Below the pieces are notes generated by a model that did not search any database, was not told where the DNA came from, and worked only from the letters and a program-made list of their open reading frames with translations. The position numbers and the translations under genes were made by a program. A stretch of DNA of 5,133 nucleotides from Hyphomonadaceae bacterium UBA1001 (GTDB taxonomy: Bacteria; Pseudomonadota; Alphaproteobacteria; Caulobacterales; Aquidulcibacteraceae). This document shows, in pieces, positions 1-4,958 of the stretch. The stretch covers positions 506 through 5,638 of the forward strand of contig DBAV01000211.1 in the NCBI GenBank assembly GCA_002291875.1. Reading direction: 5' to 3'. The stretch's first letter is position 1, and every line of letters begins with the position of its first letter.

Positions 1-1
1 C

Positions 2-76
2 GCTGCTGTAGCTCAGTGGTAGAGCGCACCCTTGGTAAGGGTGAGGTCGGGAGTTCAATCCTCCCCGACGGCACCA
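2..76 (+). tRNA. tRNA-Thr, anticodon GGT
   Basis: The cloverleaf can be drawn directly. The D stem is GCTC/GAGC (11-14 with 22-25). The anticodon stem is CACCC/GGGTG (27-31 with 39-43), around loop TTGGTAA with anticodon GGT at 34-36. The T stem is GGGAG/CTCCC (49-53 with 61-65), around loop TTCAATC. The discriminator is A73 and the CCA end is encoded (74-76). Anticodon GGT reads the threonine codons ACC and ACU. The oddity is the acceptor stem, 2-8 (GCTGCTG) against 66-72 (CGACGGC). It pairs with two G-U wobbles (T4-G70, T7-G67) and one C-A mismatch (C6-A68), which is weak for a GC-rich genome. The rest of the molecule looks fully canonical, so a functional gene remains the best call. The window starts one base before the gene, so any promoter is outside. 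Confidence 0.93.
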
Positions 77-208
77 GCCGGACCGCATCGCTCCAGCGCC
101 AGCAAGCCTACCCCAACGCAATCGCCCGCGCACGCGGGACGCGCGCTGCCAATGACGTCGGCCGCCACGGGGCGCTTTGCGCGCAGCCGCACCGGCAGTG
201 CGCCTCCC

Positions 209-505
209 TCAGTCCTCCTCCCACTCCTCGGGGACGGCGCGCGGTCCCTCGGCAGTGTCGGCGATTCGCAGGCGCGCGCCCGTGCCCAGTGCCTTCCACC
301 CCGGTTCATTCGCCGGGATCACTTCCAACGCCTCGGGGCCGCTGAAGAAGAAGTGCAGGCCCGCCTCGGTGCGCTCCCACCCCTGGTCCCAGGTGTGGGC
401 CTTCAGGCGCGCGACCGCGTCGGCACAGGCCTCTTCGGCGGTCGCGCCCTGACCCCAGACGTCCTCTTCCTCGTCGAACACGACCCATCCCGGTGTGCCT
501 GCCAT
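209..505 (-). CDS. small acidic hypothetical protein, 98 aa
   Basis: The family is not recognised. The ATG at 503-505 is chosen because a strong Shine-Dalgarno, AAGGAG (515-520 read on the minus strand), lies 9 bases upstream. The reading frame stays open further upstream to 661, but those residues are Arg/Pro/Gly-rich low-complexity translation with no homologous look. The protein is acidic and tryptophan-rich (about five Trp), with no signal peptide or membrane segment, so it is probably cytosolic. Residues 6-35 read as a short beta strand (WVVF), an acidic turn (DEEEDVWGQG), then a helix beginning ATAEEACADAVARL. This resembles the strand-plus-helix opening of HicB-like or other small alpha/beta domains, but that is only a shape resemblance. 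The tail (VPEEWEED) is strongly acidic. The gene is divergent from the NDUFS4-like gene with 142 bases between them. Function unknown. Confidence 0.72.
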   Translation of the reverse strand: MAGTPGWVVFDEEEDVWGQGATAEEACADAVARLKAHTWDQGWERTEAGLHFFFSGPEALEVIPANEPGWKALGTGARLRIADTAEGPRAVPEEWEED

Positions 506-514
506 GCGCCGAAT

Positions 515-520
515 CTCCTT
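515..520 (-). promoter_or_regulatory. Shine-Dalgarno AAGGAG of the 98-aa gene
   Basis: On the minus strand AAGGAG is followed by 9 bases and then ATG (505-503). It is the best ribosome binding site in this intergenic stretch, and it fixes the start of the 98-residue protein against longer in-frame alternatives. Confidence 0.7.
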
Positions 521-610
521 CGTCCCGGCCCGCTGCCCGTCACCGACCTGCCGCAAGCGCCCTGCCCCTTGCAAGCGCGGCCGTCCGGAGGCATTGCGGC
601 GGGGCGGCGC

Positions 611-622
611 GCCGGGCCCGGC
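611..622. repeat. 12-bp perfect GC palindrome upstream of the NDUFS4-like gene
   Basis: GCCGGGCCCGGC is a perfect 12-base palindrome, 25 bases before the ATG at 648. In a sequence this GC-rich it may be chance. It could also be a dyad operator or fold back in the 5' leader. No sigma-70-like promoter of reasonable quality was found in the 506-647 divergent region on either strand. Confidence 0.3.
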
Positions 623-647
623 CGGGGCCGCCATCGCGGAAGGCCCC

Positions 648-953
648 ATGTACGCGCGCATCTACAAGCCCTCGAAGACGGCCATGCAGTCCGGCACCGC
701 CAAGGTGGACCACTGGGTGCTCGAGTTCGAGCCCACCTCGGCCGTGCGCCCCGACGCGCTGACAGGCTGGGCCTCGACCACCGAGACGGCCAGCCAGGTG
801 ACGCTCACCTTCGAGACCCGCGAGGCCGCCGTCGACTTCGCGCGCGAGCGGGGCATTCCCCATCGCGTCATCACGCCCGCCGAACCCCGCCGGATCATCA
901 AGTCCTATGCGGACAATTTCGCCACGCGACGCCGCGAGCCCTGGTCACACTGA
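648..953 (+). CDS. NADH dehydrogenase (Complex I) accessory subunit, NDUFS4 family
   Basis: This 101-residue protein matches my knowledge of the ETC complex I NDUFS4 family, an accessory subunit found in alphaproteobacteria and mitochondria. It sits at the peripheral arm of NADH:ubiquinone oxidoreductase on the cytoplasmic (matrix) side and stabilises the NADH-oxidising module. Recognisable blocks are the N-terminal RIYKPSKTAMQSG (residues 4-16), WVLEFEP (23-29), DALTGWASTTETASQVTLTF (36-55), the helix-plus-strand EAAVDFARERGIPHRVITP (59-77), and the family signature SYADNF...R.PWSH at the C terminus (86-101). Length is typical for bacterial members, which lack the mitochondrial presequence. 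The start is the ATG at 648 with GGAAGG 4 bases upstream, because conservation begins there; the frame is open upstream to 495 but encodes only low-complexity residues. It stands alone, away from any nuo operon, which I believe is usual for this gene. A hairpin covers its stop codon. Confidence 0.93.
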   Translation: MYARIYKPSKTAMQSGTAKVDHWVLEFEPTSAVRPDALTGWASTTETASQVTLTFETREAAVDFARERGIPHRVITPAEPRRIIKSYADNFATRRREPWSH

Positions 954-976
954 CGGCCCGCAAGCCTCGCCGTCAG
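950..976 (+). terminator. hairpin over the stop codon of the NDUFS4-like gene
   Basis: CTGACGGC (950-957) pairs perfectly with GCCGTCAG (969-976) across an 11-base loop, giving an 8-bp stem that includes the TGA stop codon (951-953). There is no T tract after it, so it is not a textbook intrinsic terminator. It may stabilise the mRNA 3' end or mark a processing boundary. It lies 18 bases before the mature 5' end of tRNA-Arg, so it may either stop the mRNA or separate mRNA from tRNA in a shared transcript. Confidence 0.45.
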
Positions 977-994
977 CGGCCACCACACCCCCGC

Positions 995-1071
995 GGCCCC
1001 GTAGCTCAACTGGATAGAGCATCCGCCTTCTAAGCGGACGGTTGCAGGTTCGAGCCCTGCCGGGGTCGCCA
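995..1071 (+). tRNA. tRNA-Arg, anticodon TCT
   Basis: The acceptor stem GGCCCCG (995-1001) pairs with CGGGGTC (1061-1067), with one G-U pair. The D stem is GCTC/GAGC (1004-1007 with 1017-1020). The anticodon stem is TCCGC/GCGGA (1022-1026 with 1034-1038) around loop CTTCTAA, giving anticodon TCT at 1029-1031. The T arm is GCAGG-TTCGAGC-CCTGC (1044-1060). The discriminator is G1068 and CCA is encoded (1069-1071). It reads AGA and AGG arginine codons, which should be rare in a genome this GC-rich. It follows the NDUFS4-like gene by 41 bases on the same strand and is convergent with tRNA-Pro. Confidence 0.96.
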
Positions 1072-1090
1072 ATGCAGCGGACGCGCGGGG

Positions 1091-1122
1091 TCTGCGGCGT
1101 GGGGGGTTTGCGGCGTGAGGGG
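1091..1122. repeat. imperfect tandem duplication, 2 x 16 bp
   Basis: TCTGCGGCGTGGGGGG (1091-1106) is followed at once by TTTGCGGCGTGAGGGG (1107-1122), identical at 14 of 16 positions. It lies in the 122-base gap between the convergent tRNA-Arg and tRNA-Pro genes. That gap holds no recognisable gene. It has one other small structure, an imperfect dyad at 1127-1144 (GGCTGCAA-CA-TTGCAACC, one mismatched pair). Neither is followed by a clear T tract on either strand. Confidence 0.55.
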
Positions 1123-1193
1123 CCAAGGCTGCAACATTGCAACCCAACGAAAGGGCGGCTGGCTTGCTTGCCATGGCGAACCCTTGATGCGGC

Positions 1194-1271
1194 TGGTCGG
1201 AGCGGCGGGATTCGAACCCACGACCCCTAGTCCCCCAGACTAGTGCGCTAACCGGGCTGCGCCACGCTCCG
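1194..1271 (-). tRNA. tRNA-Pro, anticodon GGG
   Basis: On the minus strand the acceptor stem CGGAGCG (1271-1265) pairs perfectly with CGCTCCG (1204-1198). The D stem is GCGC/GCGC. The anticodon stem is CTAGT/ACTAG around loop CTGGGGG, with anticodon GGG at 1236-1234. The T arm is GTGGG-TTCGAAT-CCCGC with one T-G pair. The discriminator is A and CCA is encoded (1196-1194). It reads CCC and CCU proline codons. The gene begins 14 bases after the ihfA stop on the same strand, with no room for a normal promoter in that gap, so it may be transcribed from the fabH-ihfA operon and cut out by RNase processing, or from a promoter inside the end of ihfA. Confidence 0.96.
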
Positions 1272-1285
1272 AGCCGTGCCGCCCG

Positions 1286-1672
1286 TTACCGCAAGGCGCC
1301 GGTGTCCGCAACACCGGGCGCTGCGGGGGCGCTGTGTGCCGCCTCCCGGGCGATCCGTTCGCGCAGCGCACGCGAGGGCCGGAAGGTGACCACGGTGCGC
1401 CCGTCGATCGCCAGCGCCGCGCCGGTGCGAAAATCGCGGCCCGTGCGCCGGGCCTTGGGGCGCGCGCCCAGCGTGCCAAAGCCGGTGACCTTGCACGCAC
1501 CATCGCGCGCCAGCCCCTCGGTCATCAGCGCCAGGGTGTGTTCAAGCACGCGCGCCGCCTGTTCGCGCGTCAGCAGGCCCCGCGCCGCCAGCCGATCGGC
1601 AATCCCGGTTCGGGTCAGCGCACCGCGCCCGGCGTCCGTTGGTGTCAGGTCCGGATCAACGCCGCGCCCCAT
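1286..1672 (-). CDS. ihfA: DNABII (IHF/HU-like) DNA-bending protein, probable integration host factor alpha
   Basis: This 128-residue protein has the DNABII architecture. Two N-terminal dimerisation helices span about residues 20-57 (TRTGIADRLAARGLLT, then REQAARVLEHTLALMTEGLARD). They are followed by the turn VTGFGTLGARPKARR (62-76), the DNA-grasping arm (77-94) and a C-terminal helix after VVTFRPSRALRERI (94-107). Family members bend DNA sharply as dimers. The arm tip reads GRDFRTG (78-84) where family members normally have GRNPxTG, so the intercalating proline is Phe81 and the preceding Asn is Asp80. A 20-residue tail after 108 is also extra (IHF-alpha is usually about 95-105 aa). The ATG at 1672 is supported by GGAGG (1679-1683, minus strand) 6 bases away, though it lies inside fabH and overlaps it by 28 bases; CTG codons at 1648 and 1618 are weaker alternatives. 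The position after fabH is where ihfA occurs in many alphaproteobacteria, hence the symbol, but HU-like paralogue remains possible. Confidence 0.75.
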   Translation of the reverse strand: MGRGVDPDLTPTDAGRGALTRTGIADRLAARGLLTREQAARVLEHTLALMTEGLARDGACKVTGFGTLGARPKARRTGRDFRTGAALAIDGRTVVTFRPSRALRERIAREAAHSAPAAPGVADTGALR

Positions 1673-2622
1673 GTCAGGCCTCCGCCCATCGCCTCGACCA
1701 GCACCAGCTGGTCGGGTCCGAGACGTTTCTGGTCGCGTGCCGCGGCCAAGGCAAGGGGGATCGACGCCGCCGAGGTGTTTCCGTGCAGGTCCAGCGTGGT
1801 CACGATTCGGTCAGGTGCCACCCCGACCCGCCGCGCCACCGCATCCAGGATGCGCCGGTTGGCCTGGTGCGGCACCACAAGATCGACATCACCCATGGCC
1901 ACGCCCGCCTGCGCGACGCAGCGCTCCATCGCTTCGGCGATCCGCTCGACCGCCTGCTTGAACACCTGGTTGCCCAGCATCCTGAGCGCGCCCGCCTGGC
2001 CGGTGGTCGAGGGGCCGCCATCGACATAGAGCAGGTCGTGCTGGCGCCCGTCCGAGCGCAGATAGGTCGAGAGCACGCCCGGGCCGGTTGCAGGCGTGAC
2101 CTCACCGACCTCGACTGCCTCGAGGACGACCGCGCCGGCCCCGTCGCCGAACAGCACCGCCGTTCCGCGATCGCCCCAGTCCAGGATGCGCGAAAAGGTC
2201 TCGGCCCCGATCACCAGGGCCGCACGGGCGCGCCCGCGCACCAGCGCGTCGTCGGCGGTGGCCAGTGCATAGACAAAGCCCGAACACACCGCCTGGATGT
2301 CAAAGGCCGCCCCGCCCGCCCCCAGCGCCGCCTGGACCTTGGTGGCGGTGGCGGGAAAGGTGTGGTCGGGGGTGGCGGTGGCCAGCACGATCAGGTCGAT
2401 GTCGGAACCGGCCATGCCCGCATGGTCCAGCGCATCACGCGCAGCCAGCGTCGCCAGGGTCGCGGTGGTCTGGCGCGGATCGGCGATCCGGCGCTCGGCA
2501 ATGCCCGTGCGTTCGCGGATCCACTGGTCGTCGGTGTCGAGAAAGGTCGACAGCGCGTGGTTGGCGACCCGGCGCTCGGGCAGATAGCCGCCAACGCCGC
2601 GAAGGACCCCGCGCCTGCTCAC
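1645..2622 (-). CDS. fabH: 3-oxoacyl-[acyl-carrier-protein] synthase III (KAS III)
   Basis: FabH condenses acetyl-CoA with malonyl-ACP to give acetoacetyl-ACP, the first step of type II fatty-acid synthesis, in the cytosol. The 325-residue length matches the family (about 317-325). Visible landmarks: N-terminal GVGGYLPERRVAN (9-21); the substrate-pocket segment DTDDQWIRERTGIAERRI (29-46); catalytic Cys113 in AVCSGF; GDRGTAVLFGDGAGAVVLE (150-168); catalytic His252 in PHQAN; catalytic Asn282 in GNTSAAS; and the C-terminal EAMGGGLTWGAALIR. The Cys-His-Asn triad is complete, so the enzyme should be active. The start is a GTG at 2622 whose last two bases share the plsX stop codon (GTGA overlap), implying translational coupling; no strong Shine-Dalgarno is present. 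The frame is open far upstream into plsX, but those residues are not FabH-like. Its last 28 bases overlap the ihfA start. Confidence 0.97.
   Translation of the reverse strand: MSRRGVLRGVGGYLPERRVANHALSTFLDTDDQWIRERTGIAERRIADPRQTTATLATLAARDALDHAGMAGSDIDLIVLATATPDHTFPATATKVQAALGAGGAAFDIQAVCSGFVYALATADDALVRGRARAALVIGAETFSRILDWGDRGTAVLFGDGAGAVVLEAVEVGEVTPATGPGVLSTYLRSDGRQHDLLYVDGGPSTTGQAGALRMLGNQVFKQAVERIAEAMERCVAQAGVAMGDVDLVVPHQANRRILDAVARRVGVAPDRIVTTLDLHGNTSAASIPLALAAARDQKRLGPDQLVLVEAMGGGLTWGAALIRT
1679..1683 (-). promoter_or_regulatory. Shine-Dalgarno GGAGG inside fabH for ihfA
   Basis: GGAGG on the minus strand lies 6 bases before the ATG at 1672. It sits within the conserved FabH codons for Met-Gly-Gly-Gly, so part of the match may come from that coding constraint. 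It is the main support for starting ihfA inside fabH. Confidence 0.5.
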
Positions 2623-3677
2623 AGCACCTGCGCCGCCCGGGCGCGCTCGTCGGCGCGGCGCTCGCCGAACCATTTCATCTTGTCGGACACCGCGGTGCGG
2701 AAGTCGGACGCTGCCAGCCGGGCGGCAAGCTCGACGGCGGTGGCGAAGCCGACCGCATCGGTGCCGCCATGGCTCTTCACCACCAGCCCGTTCAGGCCCA
2801 GGAACACCCCCCCATTGACCGAGCGCGGGTCCATCCGGGCCTTGAGCTGGCGCAGCCCGCCCGACGCCAGCAGGGCGCCCAGCCGGCTTGCGGGGCCCGA
2901 GGTCAGCGCCTCGCGTACGAACGAGCCGACCAGCCGCGCGGTGCCCTCGGCGGTCTTGAGCGCGACATTGCCGGTGAACCCGTCGCACACCACCACGTCC
3001 GCCTCGCCGGCCGAAATGCCGTCGCCCTCGACATAGCCGCGGAAATCCAGCCCCAGCGCCGGGTCGCGCAGGATCTGGGCGGCCCGGCGGATCGAGTCGT
3101 GGCCCTTGAGTTCCTCCGAGCCGATGTTCAGCAGAGCGACCCCGGGGCGAGCAATGCCATGCATGGCGCGGTGAAAGGCCTCGCCCATGATGGCGAACTC
3201 GACCAGCTGGTCGGCATCGGCTTCGACATTGGCGCCGACATCCAGCACCGTGGCCGGGCGTTTCATGGTTGGCCATGTCGCCGCGATGGCCGGCCGCGAA
3301 ACCCCCGTCATCGGGCGCAGGCGCAACAGGGCCATGCCCATCAGTGCGCCGGTGTTGCCGGCCGAGACCACGGCCGCCGCCTCACCGCGTTCGACCGCCT
3401 CGATCGCCGCCCACATGCTGCTGCGCCGCCCGTTCCGCACCGCCTGGCTGGGCTTGGTGTCGCCGGCGATCCGGTCGGGTGCCTCGACCAGGCGGACCCG
3501 CTCCGCCAGGGCGGCATGGGGTGCCAGCAGCGCCTTCAGCGCCTCCGACCCGCCGCAGAGCACGAAATCGGCAGCCGGCACGGCGGCCGCGGCGCGGGCC
3601 AGCCCGGCCACGACACTGTCGGGCGCATGGTCGCCGCCATAGCCGTCGATCGCCAGCGTGATCCTGGAATTCGTCAT
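2619..3677 (-). CDS. plsX: phosphate acyltransferase (acyl-ACP:phosphate)
   Basis: PlsX makes acyl-phosphate from acyl-ACP and orthophosphate. Acyl-phosphate then feeds PlsY, the first glycerol-3-phosphate acylation step of phospholipid synthesis. PlsX is a peripheral enzyme at the cytoplasmic face of the membrane. The 352-residue length is typical. Signature blocks are LAIDGYGGDHAPDSV (8-22), GDTKPSQAVR (72-81), SAGNTGALMG (105-114), VLDVGANVEAD (144-154), LLNIGSEELKG (182-192), CDGFTGNVALK (231-241) and VNGGVFLGLNGLVVKSHGG (287-305). The start is the ATG at 3677, because PlsX proteins normally begin a few residues before the xAxDxxGGD motif. An in-frame GTG at 3752 overlaps the upstream stop codon and would add 25 residues of unfamiliar sequence; it has no Shine-Dalgarno. 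The stop overlaps the fabH start by four bases. A 71-base gap separates it from the upstream chaperone gene. Confidence 0.97.
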   Translation of the reverse strand: MTNSRITLAIDGYGGDHAPDSVVAGLARAAAAVPAADFVLCGGSEALKALLAPHAALAERVRLVEAPDRIAGDTKPSQAVRNGRRSSMWAAIEAVERGEAAAVVSAGNTGALMGMALLRLRPMTGVSRPAIAATWPTMKRPATVLDVGANVEADADQLVEFAIMGEAFHRAMHGIARPGVALLNIGSEELKGHDSIRRAAQILRDPALGLDFRGYVEGDGISAGEADVVVCDGFTGNVALKTAEGTARLVGSFVREALTSGPASRLGALLASGGLRQLKARMDPRSVNGGVFLGLNGLVVKSHGGTDAVGFATAVELAARLAASDFRTAVSDKMKWFGERRADERARAAQVL

Positions 3678-3748
3678 GTCCCTGCCGAGATCGACCCCCA
3701 CACACGCATTCGTGTAGCCGTCCCGCGGCGTCCCGCCAACCGGGCTTG

Positions 3749-4321
3749 TCACGCTGTGGGAGGGGGCGGAACCCCCAGTTCGGCGACGGGCAGCCTCCAG
3801 GCCGGCCCGTCGATCACCTCGCGCACGCTGGAGGCGGTCAGGCGGGCATCGAGCGCGCGGACCCGGTCGGCCATGGCGCGCATGGTGGCGGGATCGACCT
3901 CGCGGGTCGAATAGACATTGCGCTCGACATGCGCCAGCAGCGCCGCGTCGTCAGGGTCCGCCAGTGCGGCCAGCAGCGAGACCGCGCGGCCATGGAAGGC
4001 CTCGGACAGCTTGCGCACCCGCTTGGGCACGGTCAGGTCGCCCACGCCGATCTCGCGCAGGGCATGGTCCAGGCTGCGGAACATCCGGTCGGCATAGAGC
4101 TGTGCCAGGCGCCGCGCGGCCCCGCCCTCGGCCACCAGCCGCCGGTGCAGCAGGGTGGCGTGCAGCGTCAGGCTGTCGAACCGCCCGTCAAAGCTGTCTT
4201 CCATCCCAAGGTCAGTGAACAGCACGGGGTCGCGGGCGGCCCGCATCACCGTCCCCTCCAGCGTGTCCAGATCGCCAGCCATGCGCGGCGACACCAGCCA
4301 GCGGCGCAGTCCCGGTATCAT
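3749..4321 (-). CDS. ubiquinol-cytochrome c (CBP3-type) assembly chaperone
   Basis: This 190-residue protein matches the ubiquinol-cytochrome c chaperone family, related to mitochondrial CBP3/UQCC1. In mitochondria these proteins bind newly made cytochrome b and help assemble the bc1 complex; the bacterial role is inferred from that. Two conserved helical blocks are visible: the segment DPVLFTDLGMEDSFDGRFDS followed by LTLHATLLHRRL (31-62), and LYADRMFRSLDHALREIGVG followed by DLTVPKRVRKLSEAFHGR (75-112). No signal peptide or membrane segment is seen, so it is cytosolic or membrane-peripheral. The ATG at 4321 has AAGGA (4328-4332, minus strand) 6 bases upstream. It is the first gene of the minus-strand cluster, divergent from bamE. 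Many alphaproteobacteria carry a YceD/DUF177 gene directly after this one; none is present here. The last codons (Gly-Val-Pro-Pro-Pro-Pro) lie in a small GC hairpin (3762-3776). Confidence 0.93.
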   Translation of the reverse strand: MIPGLRRWLVSPRMAGDLDTLEGTVMRAARDPVLFTDLGMEDSFDGRFDSLTLHATLLHRRLVAEGGAARRLAQLYADRMFRSLDHALREIGVGDLTVPKRVRKLSEAFHGRAVSLLAALADPDDAALLAHVERNVYSTREVDPATMRAMADRVRALDARLTASSVREVIDGPAWRLPVAELGVPPPPTA

Positions 4322-4327
4322 GGTGTT

Positions 4328-4332
4328 TCCTT
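4328..4332 (-). promoter_or_regulatory. Shine-Dalgarno AAGGA of the bc1 chaperone gene
   Basis: AAGGA on the minus strand is 6 bases before the ATG at 4321. An AGGAG lies a few bases further upstream. This supports the start of the first gene of the plsX-fabH cluster. Confidence 0.6.
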
Positions 4333-4408
4333 ACTCCTGCCGGAAAGCCGCGTCATGCGGCCCAACGGACATAGCAGCGGGCGGCGGCGGGACCACGGTT
4401 GCCGGCGC

Positions 4409-4436
4409 TTTACGCAGTCGGGCACGCGGCGCTAAT
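4409..4436 (+). promoter_or_regulatory. weak candidate sigma-70 promoter for bamE
   Basis: TTTACG (4409-4414) and GCTAAT (4431-4436) are separated by 16 bases. Each matches 4 of 6 positions of the vegetative consensus, and they sit about 40 bases before the bamE ATG. It is the best pair I can see on the plus strand of the 155-bp divergent region (4322-4476), but matches this weak occur by chance. No convincing counterpart was found for the minus-strand operon. Confidence 0.25.
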
Positions 4437-4465
4437 GGTCGCACGCGGTGCCGCGACGGACGGCC

Positions 4466-4470
4466 GGAGG
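4466..4470 (+). promoter_or_regulatory. Shine-Dalgarno GGAGG of bamE
   Basis: GGAGG is 6 bases before the ATG at 4477. It decides the start over in-frame upstream starts such as 4399, and it places the signal peptide right at the N terminus. Confidence 0.75.
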
Positions 4471-4476
4471 CGATCG

Positions 4477-4947
4477 ATGCGCAAGGTGATTCTGGCAGGG
4501 TTCGGCGGCGTGGCGGCGGCTTTGTCCGTGACAGCCTGCGCGCCCACGACGATCGACCATGGCTTCGTGTCGGAACTGGTCCAGCCCCGCGATGTCCAGG
4601 TCGGCGTGGACACCAAGGCCACGGTGATGGCGCGGCTGGGCACGCCCTCGACCACCGGCGTGTTCGACGCCACGTCCTGGTATTACATCTCCTACCGCCA
4701 GGAACGGCTGGCCTTCTTCCGCCCCGAGACGTCCCAGCGCACCATCACCGCGATCCGGTTCGGCGAGAATGACGTGGTCGCGGCGGTCGAGACATTTGGC
4801 GTCGAGCGGGGGCGCGTGGTGTCCTATGCAGACGCCGAGACGCCGACGCGCGGGCGCGAACTGGGCTTTCTCGAGCAGATCTTCGGCTCGATCGGGCGCG
4901 TGCCCGTCCAGACCGACCCCGAGGACGAGGCCCCCCGCCGCAACTAG
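4477..4947 (+). CDS. bamE: outer membrane protein assembly factor BamE (SmpA/OmlA family lipoprotein)
   Basis: BamE is a small lipoprotein of the BAM complex, which folds beta-barrel proteins into the outer membrane. The 156-residue precursor starts with a lipoprotein signal peptide: basic MRK, a hydrophobic stretch, and the lipobox VTAC with lipidated Cys21. The residue at +2 is Ala, not the Asp retention signal, which fits outer-membrane sorting. The mature part carries the SmpA/OmlA fold: GFVSE (29-33), the VQVGVDTKATVMARLGTPST segment (40-59), SWYYISYRQERLAFFRPE (67-84) and ITAIRFGENDVVAAVETFG (90-108). The tail after about 110, including LGFLEQIFGSIGRVP (129-143), is typical of longer alphaproteobacterial OmlA-like members rather than the shorter E. 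coli protein. The start at 4477 is fixed by the signal peptide and GGAGG. It is divergent from the bc1 chaperone operon and followed after 11 bases by a strong hairpin. Confidence 0.93.
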   Translation: MRKVILAGFGGVAAALSVTACAPTTIDHGFVSELVQPRDVQVGVDTKATVMARLGTPSTTGVFDATSWYYISYRQERLAFFRPETSQRTITAIRFGENDVVAAVETFGVERGRVVSYADAETPTRGRELGFLEQIFGSIGRVPVQTDPEDEAPRRN

Positions 4948-4958
4948 CCCCCCGGACC

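Noticed and set aside
125..138. CCCGCGCACGCGGG hairpin after tRNA-Thr as a terminator
   Set aside because: The stem is short with a tight loop and no T run; such palindromes are common at this base composition.
188..202. Small hairpin CGCAC-CGGCA-GTGCG after the 98-aa gene as a terminator
   Set aside because: It has only a 5-bp stem and no T tract on either strand, too weak to call in GC-rich DNA.
32..1033. Plus-strand open frame of 333 codons spanning tRNA-Thr to tRNA-Arg
   Set aside because: It runs through two tRNA genes and overlaps the real NDUFS4-like gene in another frame. The residues are Arg/Pro/Ala filler.
995..1271. tRNA-associated integrated element or attachment site
   Set aside because: No integrase, no duplicated tRNA 3' end and no atypical gene content is visible in this stretch.
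1639..3036. Plus-strand open frame of 465 codons antisense to fabH and plsX
   Set aside because: It is opposite two unmistakable enzymes, its composition is low-complexity and basic, and it has no convincing ribosome binding site.
2623..3276. Upstream in-frame extension of FabH inside plsX
   Set aside because: These residues are out-of-frame translation of plsX. FabH homology starts right after the GTG at 2622.
2265..3914. Long plus-strand open frame (549 codons) antisense to plsX and fabH
   Set aside because: It is a GC-driven shadow. The translation is Arg/Gly/Pro/Gln/His-rich with no domain, and the opposite strand carries clear PlsX and FabH motifs.
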